From assembly GCA_949296305.1 (NCBI GenBank), contig CASFOT010000083.1, positions 1-36,941 of the forward strand: DNA of 36,941 nt, written 5' to 3'. The position numbers were made by a program, and so were the translations under genes. Origin of the DNA: an uncultured Erysipelotrichaceae bacterium (GTDB taxonomy: Bacteria > Bacillota_I > Bacilli_A > Erysipelotrichales > Erysipelotrichaceae). Positions within the stretch are counted from its first letter, which is position 1. Each line of letters begins with the position of its first letter. The notes below the pieces were generated by a model. It was not told the DNA's origin, did not search any database, and was given only the letters and a program-made list of their open reading frames with translations. This document shows, piece by piece, positions 31,818 to 36,941 of this stretch.

Positions 31818-32915
31818 CTAATATGATAATTTTTTGATTTTTTCCCATGTAAACTGCGGATCGCCGAAATGTCCGTAACAAGAAGTTTTTGAATAGATCG
31901 GCTTGCGAAGATCCAGTTCTTTTAAGATGTTCGTAACAGAGAAATTGAAATTCTTGCGAATGATCGTTAATAATTCTTCATCGCTTTTCACACCTGTTCC
32001 AAACGTATCCACACATAGAGAAACGGGTTCGCTCTTGCCAATCGCATAAGCAACCTGTACCTCACAGCGTTCAGCTAATCCATTCGCTACGATATTCTTT
32101 GCCACATAGCGGCAATAATAAGCCGCACTGCGGTCTACCTTTGTCGGATCTTTGGATGAAAAACATCCGCCGCCGATTCTTCCCATGCCGCCATAGGTAT
32201 CACATACGATCTTACGTCCGGTCGTTCCAGAATCCCCAAAACTGCCGCCTACGATAAAGCTGCCGCTTGGATTGATCAAGAATTTTGTATGTTCATCGAT
32301 CATTTCTTTTTCGATGCTTGGCAAGATCACTTCATTCATCACCAATTCACGAATTTCCTCTTGTGTTGCCTGCGGAGCATGCTGTGTTGATACAACGATC
32401 GTATCGATTCGCTGCATTTTGCCGTCTTTATATTCTACGGATACCTGTGTTTTTCCATCCGGGCGAAGCAATGGATTATTACGGCGCACCTTTGTTAATT
32501 GACGTGCTAATTTATGGGCATAATAAATTGGCGCCGGCATATATTCATCGCTCTCATTACAAGCATAGCCAAACATGATCCCTTGATCTCCGGCGCCGAT
32601 TTCTTCATCCTGATGGTTCACGGCGTTATGGATCTCGCTTGACTGCTTATTGACTTTTACAAGCACCGTATATTCCTCTTCATATCCGATCTTACGAATC
32701 ATCGCTTTCGCAATGGCTTCATAATCGATATGTGCTTTCGTATCTGCTTCACCATAGATCAATACAAAATCATCTTTGATCGTTGCTTCTACGGCCATAT
32801 TGGAATATGGATCTTGGCGCAATGCTTCATCTAAGATCGCATCTGCGATCGAATCACAAATTTTGTCTGGATGTCCTTCTGTTATGCTTTCTGACGTAAA
32901 AATATAATCTTTCAT
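31818..32915 (-). CDS. metK: S-adenosylmethionine synthetase
   Basis: 365 aa, slightly shorter than the usual 380-400. Conserved motifs: SITEGHPDKICDSIADAILD, GAGDQGIMFGYA, LRPDGKTQVSVEY, KDPTKVDRSAAYYCRYVAKNI, and CYGHFGDP near the C terminus. Two normally invariant regions differ: GGSFGDSGTTGRK replaces the usual GGPxGDAGLTGRK, and GRIGGGCFSSKDPTK replaces PHGGGAFSGKDPTK. This marks a distinct MetK clade. It makes SAM from methionine and ATP. AAGGAAGG lies 8 nt before the ATG. A riboswitch with terminator precedes it. Confidence 0.95.
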   Translation of the reverse strand: MKDYIFTSESITEGHPDKICDSIADAILDEALRQDPYSNMAVEATIKDDFVLIYGEADTKAHIDYEAIAKAMIRKIGYEEEYTVLVKVNKQSSEIHNAVNHQDEEIGAGDQGIMFGYACNESDEYMPAPIYYAHKLARQLTKVRRNNPLLRPDGKTQVSVEYKDGKMQRIDTIVVSTQHAPQATQEEIRELVMNEVILPSIEKEMIDEHTKFLINPSGSFIVGGSFGDSGTTGRKIVCDTYGGMGRIGGGCFSSKDPTKVDRSAAYYCRYVAKNIVANGLAERCEVQVAYAIGKSEPVSLCVDTFGTGVKSDEELLTIIRKNFNFSVTNILKELDLRKPIYSKTSCYGHFGDPQFTWEKIKKLSY

Positions 32916-32940
32916 CGTACATGCCTTCCTTTCCTATCAT

Positions 32941-32970
32941 AAAAAAATCTTCCCGCGAAAGAGAAGATTT
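32941..32970 (-). terminator. Riboswitch-controlled terminator of metK
   Basis: An 8-bp stem (32945-32952 with 32963-32970) is followed on the minus strand by seven T (complement of 32941-32947). It lies between the aptamer (32985-33073) and the metK ribosome binding site. Confidence 0.82.
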
Positions 32971-32984
32971 TCATTTTCGATCTC

Positions 32985-33073
32985 TCTTATCGCTGTCAGC
33001 TGTACCACCTTATAGCTTCCTACAGGTTGGTGTGGGGTCTTAGAGCTGACTCTCTCGCCCATCTCTTGATAAA
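32985..33073 (-). promoter_or_regulatory. Divergent SAM-type (S-box-like) riboswitch of metK
   Basis: On the minus strand the leader starts TTTATCAAGAG, as in S-box RNAs, and ends GATAAGAG, giving P1 (TTATC/GATAA). It then has a G-rich P2 region, and P3 ACCAACCT (33031-33024) pairs with AGGTGGT (33010-33004), replacing the usual GCAACC/GGUGC by CCAACC/GGUGG, a compensatory change. GTCAGC (33050-33045) and GCTGAC (33000-32995) can pair as a pseudoknot. It lacks an obvious P4. The gene identity, size and terminator support a SAM sensor; the exact class is uncertain. Confidence 0.68.
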
Positions 33074-33083
33074 TAGCAGATAT

Positions 33084-33112
33084 ATTAAAACATACTCTAT
33101 TTGAAAATGCAA
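33084..33112 (-). promoter_or_regulatory. Promoter of the metK leader
   Basis: On the minus strand TTGCAT (33112-33107) and TTTAAT (33089-33084) are separated by 17 bp. The expected start lies just before the riboswitch P1 strand, giving a leader of about 160 nt to the metK start codon. Confidence 0.6.
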
Positions 33113-33140
33113 CAAAAATGATGAACATCCAATGATCGAA

Positions 33141-35057
33141 TCATTCAACTGTTTCCAGCAGATCCAATTGTCTTAACAAGTGAAGATAGCTTTCTAACAT
33201 CTCTCGGCAACATTGGCCGCTTTCAGCTTCCACTCGTTCTATGACAGTATGTATTGTGCGTCTTCCATCGATCCAATACATGCACAACACTTCACAGAGA
33301 TCTTTTTCTTTTACTTGTGCATAGCGTTGATCATAGGCATCGATCCATGCCAATGCATCCGGTCGTTCCAAGAATAATGAACGCAAAGATTCGATCGGAT
33401 CCTGAAACTTTCTTCGCACTACGATCGTTTCACTTTGATCCTCATACATCGTTTGTGGCAACAGCATGTTGATTCGTGCGCATTGTTCCTGTACAGGCGC
33501 ATCTTTGACAAAGTGTCTGAGATCTTCTGCGCAGGCAATATGAAATTCCTTTAATGCGCTTAATTCTTGCTGGATGAATGATTCGCTATGTCCTTCTTTG
33601 CGAGCAATCCGTTTCTTTTGTTCTGCTTGCATCATCAAGTGCGTACATTGATGATCATAGACTGCTTCTGCATCGATTGATTTTGTATTGCTGAGCAGAT
33701 ACACATAACTAGCCGCTAATACGGTTGAATATTTCAAGACATTCATATCCATGCGCTGCAAAGTATCACCGCTCGTATGATAATAAAGATCCGGCATCTG
33801 TCCCAGCATCACACAAGGAATGTGGACTTGAGGATCACTCAAGATGAAGTGATCGCTTCCTAAACCAAACGGCTCTTCATGCGTAAGGACATTTTGCAGC
33901 AGAATATCTTCTTGGCAGGATGGCTCTTGTTTGATTTCTTCCATCAACAAGGAAGCCAGTTCTCCAACGATCGAAGGAGACGCATAAGGCAGATGCGTCA
34001 AGTTGATTGGTCCGGTAATTCCTTCCTGTTTAGCTCCGATCATATCTAAATTGATCCCGGCAATGATGTTGCTGACATCTTGTTTGTTGATGTAATGATA
34101 AGTTCCTGTAAACTCAGGTACTAGCAAGATCTTGATCGTTTTTTCTAATGGTTCCAAGGCCCCTTGATCGATCGCTCGTTTTAAAGCAATCAATGTTTCG
34201 ATTGCTCCGCTGACTCCGGAAGCATTATCATTTGCACTCGCATACGGGTGACATAAATGAGCAATGATCATTATGGTTTCATCACTCTTCCCTGGCAGCA
34301 CTCCTTCCACCACTTCAATATGCCCTTCTTCTATCGAAGCGTCTACGTAGGCAGCCGCTTGTGGATAAGGAGAATCACATTCCCCTTTTTCATAACGTTG
34401 TTTTTGCAAAACACATAACTCTTTCAATCGTGCAGAAAGACGCGGAGAAATGACAAAACCAAATCCTTTCTTCTCGTTTTCTCGATAATCCCACCAAAAC
34501 CCAGTATAATTTCGGATATCCGCCAGATCCTGGTCTGAACGGAAAAACGGGGTCACATTGATATAATCGGAGATGATCCCTAACGCTCCTTGTTCAAAAG
34601 CCCATCGGTATTTCTTTACTTGTTCATGCGTAAATAACAATTTTCCTTTCAGATCGACGTCTTCATAATTCTCAGGGGAGCTGCCTCGATCCATGTCAAT
34701 GATCGAAAGCGGCTGGTCACGATAATCGCAAGGCAGGCTCTGGGTGATGACCTGAATAGGATCTTCTTTAAAATCCGCCAGTTTGACCGTTTTAGGTTCG
34801 ATGAGCTTGCACCATCCATCGGTACAGTTCCATTCAGGAAATAACCGATAACTGCCCGCAAATGTTCGTTCTTTCATTTCATAAGAGATGATCTTAGCTT
34901 CAATTCCAGATCGATTCAATAAATCTGCACAATCCGCTGCAGCTTGTCCATAACTTCTTGTCGTCTGGATCCGATGATGCCTGCACACCATAGCTAACGT
35001 CTGATATAAACGCTCCCGGCTGACTTCGTTCTTGATGGCCCGTATCACGTTCTGCAT
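33141..35057 (-). CDS. M28-family aminopeptidase-like protein with DUF4910-type architecture
   Basis: 638 aa. The metallopeptidase core has MIIAHLCHPYASANDNASG (His and Asp zinc ligands), LLVPEFTGTYHY (Glu), INLDMIGA (Asp) and YYHTSGDT (His), all characteristic of M28-type peptidases. A PA-like insertion occupies about residues 100-230. The C-terminal third looks like a winged-helix region (IHTVIERVE...LLRQLDLLE), as in the DUF4910/COG4310 proteins. No signal peptide is seen, so it should be cytoplasmic. GGGAGG is 1 nt from one ATG and 7 nt from the ATG at 35057 (MQNVIR), which is preferred. Confidence 0.88.
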   Translation of the reverse strand: MQNVIRAIKNEVSRERLYQTLAMVCRHHRIQTTRSYGQAAADCADLLNRSGIEAKIISYEMKERTFAGSYRLFPEWNCTDGWCKLIEPKTVKLADFKEDPIQVITQSLPCDYRDQPLSIIDMDRGSSPENYEDVDLKGKLLFTHEQVKKYRWAFEQGALGIISDYINVTPFFRSDQDLADIRNYTGFWWDYRENEKKGFGFVISPRLSARLKELCVLQKQRYEKGECDSPYPQAAAYVDASIEEGHIEVVEGVLPGKSDETIMIIAHLCHPYASANDNASGVSGAIETLIALKRAIDQGALEPLEKTIKILLVPEFTGTYHYINKQDVSNIIAGINLDMIGAKQEGITGPINLTHLPYASPSIVGELASLLMEEIKQEPSCQEDILLQNVLTHEEPFGLGSDHFILSDPQVHIPCVMLGQMPDLYYHTSGDTLQRMDMNVLKYSTVLAASYVYLLSNTKSIDAEAVYDHQCTHLMMQAEQKKRIARKEGHSESFIQQELSALKEFHIACAEDLRHFVKDAPVQEQCARINMLLPQTMYEDQSETIVVRRKFQDPIESLRSLFLERPDALAWIDAYDQRYAQVKEKDLCEVLCMYWIDGRRTIHTVIERVEAESGQCCREMLESYLHLLRQLDLLETVE

Positions 35058-35087
35058 GTACATTCCTCCCATTCTGTTCTATCATCG

Positions 35088-35116
35088 ATTATACGCTCGT
35101 GTGCTATTCTTGTCCA
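35088..35116 (-). promoter_or_regulatory. Promoter of the M28 peptidase gene
   Basis: On the minus strand TGGACA (35116-35111) and a perfect TATAAT (35093-35088) are separated by 17 bp, about 30 nt upstream of the start codon. Confidence 0.7.
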
Positions 35117-35133
35117 TGAGCGAAAGCGTGCAT

Positions 35134-35163
35134 AAAAATGCATGAAGCAAATACTTCATGCAT
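35134..35163 (-). terminator. Orphan terminator next to the insertion sequence
   Basis: A perfect 10-bp stem (35138-35147 with 35154-35163, loop CAAATA) is followed by TTTTTAT on the minus strand. It should end a minus-strand gene coming from the right, but the sequence to the right is the ISL3 element that begins 15 bp away. The gene it served may lie beyond the insertion sequences. Confidence 0.7.
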
Positions 35164-35177
35164 CATTTTGTTTTCGG

Positions 35178-35199
35178 CGCTTTAAATTCGTGTGTGGGT
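35178..35199 (+). repeat. Left terminal inverted repeat of the ISL3 element
   Basis: CGCTTTAAATTCGTGTGTGG with two more bases. It pairs with the reverse complement of 36772-36793 at 19 of 22 positions. Confidence 0.75.
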
Positions 35200-35241
35200 G
35201 TGCCATACCTTTAAACTTTGGTGTTGCTATTTTAAAACCTA

Positions 35242-35285
35242 TTTAACATGATGTGTGGGTATCTTTAACATTTGTGTGGATACCC
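35242..35285 (+). repeat. Subterminal direct repeats in the left end of the ISL3 element
   Basis: Two adjacent copies of about 22 bp, TTTAACATGATGTGTGGGTA (35242) and TTTAACATTTGTGTGGATAC (35264), repeat the core of the terminal repeat (TTTAAA...TGTGTGGGT at 35181). A weaker copy (TTTAAAC...GGTGTTGC) starts at 35210. They are candidate transposase-binding sites and occur only in the left end. Confidence 0.7.
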
Positions 35286-35304
35286 CACTTTTTATATAAA
35301 AAAA

Positions 35305-35347
35305 CCTTCGTGTTATCATTTCTTTGCCGAGAAAAAACACACGAAGG
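35305..35347 (+). promoter_or_regulatory. Hairpin sequestering the transposase ribosome binding site
   Basis: CCTTCGTGT (35305-35313) is perfectly complementary to ACACGAAGG (35339-35347), which contains most of the GAAGGAGG Shine-Dalgarno sequence (35343-35350) of the transposase. In a transcript reading in from outside, this 9-bp stem would hide the ribosome binding site. Transcripts starting inside the element downstream of 35313 would escape it. Confidence 0.65.
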
Positions 35348-35360
35348 AGGCAATAAACCT

Positions 35361-36683
35361 ATGTATGATTTTATCACAGATTCATTCAATATCGACAAAA
35401 AGATGATCAAGAAGATTGAAGTGTTTTCTTCAAAAGATTTAACTGAATTTCACATCTCTTTAGTGCCTGAAAAGCTTAGATGTCCATATTGTCATGGCAT
35501 CACTCATTTACACGGCTTTTCTAAGCCTAAAGTAATCAATCATCCAAAGCTTACCGATCGCAAATGCATCATCGTTTTCAAAAACAATAGATTTCAGTGC
35601 AATGAATGCTTGCGCACATTCTCTGGAAAAAATCCTTTCACTTTTTCCAATTTTAAAAATTCATTTCTTTCTATGAACAACATCATGAAATCTTTATCAA
35701 ACCTAAACTATACTTATTCCATGGTAGCCGAATTAAACCATATATCTGTTACTCAGGTGCAGCGCTATTTTGACAGTTTTGTCAACATCCCAAGAATTCG
35801 TCTTCCTGAATCTATCGGTATTGATGAGATCCATTCTAAAATGGCCAAGAGAGCCGATTCTGCTTATTTATGTGTCATGGTAGATAATAAGAACAGATCC
35901 CTATTTGAAATCCTTCCCTCACGTTCCAAAGCCGAATTAAAACGATACTTCGATAGGATTCCATCAGAAGAAAGAAACTGCGTCCATTACGTCACCATCG
36001 ATATGTGCTAGCCTTACAAAAATATAGCCACTACTTATTTAAAGAACGCTATCATAGCTGTAGATCCTTTCCATGTTGTAAAACATCTCATGGACTGTTT
36101 TAAGCGCATCCGCCTTAATATCATGTATCAGGCAGAATACAATTCCAACAGTTATTATCTTCTTAAGACATGGAAAGATCTTATCGAAAGAGATGTTTAT
36201 TTGGATAATGAGCCTGTATACAATAAACGGTTCAAAAAGAAATTAAACAAACGTAATCTCTTAGATATGATATTGGACATCAGTGAAAACCTGGCTCTCG
36301 GATACAGATTAAAAGAGATGTATCTGCACTTCAATGAAAATGCTACAGAAAAGGATTGCGAACCATGGTTCGATTCTATATACGAAGCATTTAGAGAAGC
36401 CCAATTACCTGAATACAATGAATTTGTAGCTATTCTTCAAACTTGGAAAACAGAAATATTAAACTCATTCAAAAGACCTGTTGACGACAGAAAACTAAGC
36501 AACGCACTTTCAGAAAATATCAATGGACAAATCCGTACATACCTGGCAGTTTCCAACGGAGTAAGAAACTTTACAAGATTCAGAAAGCGCTGTTTATTAT
36601 CACTGAACAGAAAAGTATTCTATTCCATAAATGATCAATTAAAGTCAGATAAATATACAACAGATAAAAAACAAAATAATTAA
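35361..36683 (+). pseudogene. ISL3-family transposase interrupted by an in-frame TAG
   Basis: The frame spans 441 codons from the ATG at 35361 (MYDFITDSFNID) to TAA, but codon 217 is TAG (36009-36011). The N terminus has the CPYCHG...CNEC zinc-finger typical of ISL3, an HTH-like YTYSMVAELNHISVTQVQRY, and the DDE core starts at ESIGIDEIH. The stop falls two residues after the second catalytic Asp (VTIDMC-stop-PYKNIA). VDPFHVVKHL and the region with the catalytic Glu (LSENINGQI) follow in the same frame. GAAGGAGG lies 10 nt before the ATG. Unless TAG is read through, the protein is inactive. Confidence 0.85.
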
Positions 36684-36710
36684 ACGTTAAAAACTTTTCT
36701 CGGCACACAA

Positions 36711-36762
36711 AAAAACAGATGATAATCAGGAATCAAATTCATCCATAAAATCATCTGTTTTT
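36711..36762 (+). terminator. Terminator-like inverted repeat after the transposase
   Basis: A perfect 13-bp inverted repeat (36711-36723 with 36750-36762; AAAAACAGATGAT/ATCATCTGTTTTT) with a 26-nt loop, A-rich on one side and T-rich on the other. It lies inside the ISL3 element, between the transposase stop and the right terminal repeat. Confidence 0.7.
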
Positions 36763-36771
36763 CACTTTATA

Positions 36772-36793
36772 AACCACACACTAGTTTAAAGCG
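36772..36793 (-). repeat. Right terminal inverted repeat of the ISL3 element
   Basis: Its reverse complement begins CGCTTTAAACTAGTGTGTGG and matches the left end at 19 of 22 positions. Confidence 0.75.
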
Positions 36794-36801
36794 GATTTCT
36801 C

Positions 36802-36884
36802 GAGAATGTAGAAAAAGATGTGTAAATAGTTGAAAACAGGTAAGAATGAAGATGAATAAACAATCTTATCAGGAGGAATTCGAC
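36802..36884 (+). mobile_element. Possible left end of an IS256-like element
   Basis: Directly beyond the ISL3 right end the sequence reads GAGAATGTAGAAAAAGATG followed by TGTGTAAATAG-like bases. This resembles IS256-family ends, which often hold TGTGTAAA-type runs. An AGGAGG ribosome binding site and a small open frame follow at 36871-36941. The right end is outside the window, so this is a weak call. Confidence 0.35.
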
Positions 36885-36941
36885 ATGAACACATCTTTTA
36901 TTTCGACACAACAGATCAAGGATCTGATCAATGAACAAAAG
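36885..36941 (+). CDS. N-terminal fragment, possibly an IS256-family transposase
   Basis: Nineteen codons (MNTSFISTQQIKDLINEQK) up to the window edge, with AGGAGG (36871-36876) 8 nt before the ATG. The QQIKDLINEQ stretch resembles the N-terminal helix of IS256-type transposases in gut Firmicutes, and the upstream sequence looks like an element end. The fragment is too short for certainty. Confidence 0.45.
   Translation, partial: MNTSFISTQQIKDLINEQK

Larger units (their letters stand above)
35178..36793 (+). mobile_element. ISL3-family insertion sequence, about 1.6 kb
   Basis: The element is bounded by imperfect terminal inverted repeats at 35178-35199 and 36772-36793 (19 of 22 positions match; both begin CGCTTTAAA and hold GTGTGTGG). 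It holds one ISL3-type transposase gene with an in-frame stop, a hairpin over the transposase ribosome binding site, subterminal direct repeats and an internal terminator. An 8-bp target duplication, usual for ISL3, is not clean here: GTTTTCGG on the left and GATTTCTC on the right share 5 of 8 bases. The exact ends are therefore uncertain by a few bases. Confidence 0.85.

Noticed and set aside
32985-33073. T-box leader for metK, suggested by GGTGGTAC
   Set aside because: The transcript starts only about 90 nt before the aptamer's end, leaving no room for stem I and a specifier loop. The TTATCAAGAG and GATAAGAG ends fit an S-box-like RNA better.
35253-35360. Longer transposase start at 35253
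   Set aside because: The extra 36 residues cover the repeat and hairpin region and have no ribosome binding site. GAAGGAGG lies 10 nt before the ATG at 35361.
30602-36011. General recoding of TAG as a sense codon
   Set aside because: pstA and ispF both end in TAG, each with the next gene's start signals immediately after, so TAG works as a normal stop here. The two in-frame TAGs are better explained by decay.
35170-36801. 8-bp target duplication flanking the ISL3 element
   Set aside because: The flanks GTTTTCGG and GATTTCTC match at only five positions, so no duplication is claimed. The second element may have altered the right flank.

Overview
The window looks like chromosomal DNA of a low-GC, AT-rich Firmicute, most probably a gut member of the Erysipelotrichaceae/Erysipelotrichia. 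This rests on strong AGGAGG ribosome binding sites, a ricT/holB/tmk cluster, S-box-like and yybP-ykoY riboswitch leaders, a MEP-pathway ispF, many lactose/cellobiose-type PTS genes and an ISL3-type insertion sequence. The species is an inference. Most genes lie on the minus strand. No rRNA, tRNA or CRISPR array was seen.

Layout. 1-380: first codons of a probable aldo/keto reductase (minus), then a repeat-rich spacer with two identical palindromes and a large terminator. 391-2975: ychF and a MATE exporter. 3082-8462: a pst phosphate-uptake operon (pstS-pstC-pstA-pstB-phoU plus a second PhoU-like gene) behind an 11-bp-phased Pho-box-like array. PstS has its two half-domains in swapped (circularly permuted) order, and PstA carries a large extracytoplasmic insertion. 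8540-10595: ispF-dtd-folD-DUF951 operon. 10642-14530: an MFS transporter and a large membrane-anchored tandem AAA+ ATPase that resembles Cdc48/p97 in its ATPase half but has about ten membrane segments in place of the N domain. 14651-15964: a GNAT acetyltransferase and mntP behind a manganese (yybP-ykoY) riboswitch with terminator.

15963-19401: tmk-holB-ricT-rsmI, an overlapping housekeeping operon. 19517-22207: yczE-like membrane protein, deoD and deoB (nucleoside salvage). 22281-27799: a PTS operon (EIIC, PRD regulator, EIIB, EIIA) that also encodes a RarA/MgsA C-terminal-like protein and a second DeoD, but no phospho-glycosidase. 27856-29385: an FAD-dependent oxidoreductase. 29479-31165: a DUF6323/DUF6179-like pair, the second gene broken by an in-frame TAG. 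31203-33112: a putative immunity protein and metK behind a divergent SAM-type riboswitch. 33141-35116: an M28/DUF4910-type aminopeptidase. 35178-36793: an ISL3-family insertion sequence whose transposase also has an in-frame TAG. 36800-end: apparently the start of a second, IS256-like element.

How the genes work together. Phosphate starvation probably drives the pst operon through a PhoP-type array. Manganese excess opens mntP and SAM controls metK. The deo and PTS/PNP operons lie next to each other and both feed nucleoside phosphorolysis. The best candidates for something new are the membrane-anchored double AAA+ protein, the permuted PstS, the divergent metK leader RNA and the PTS operon that ends in a purine nucleoside phosphorylase.
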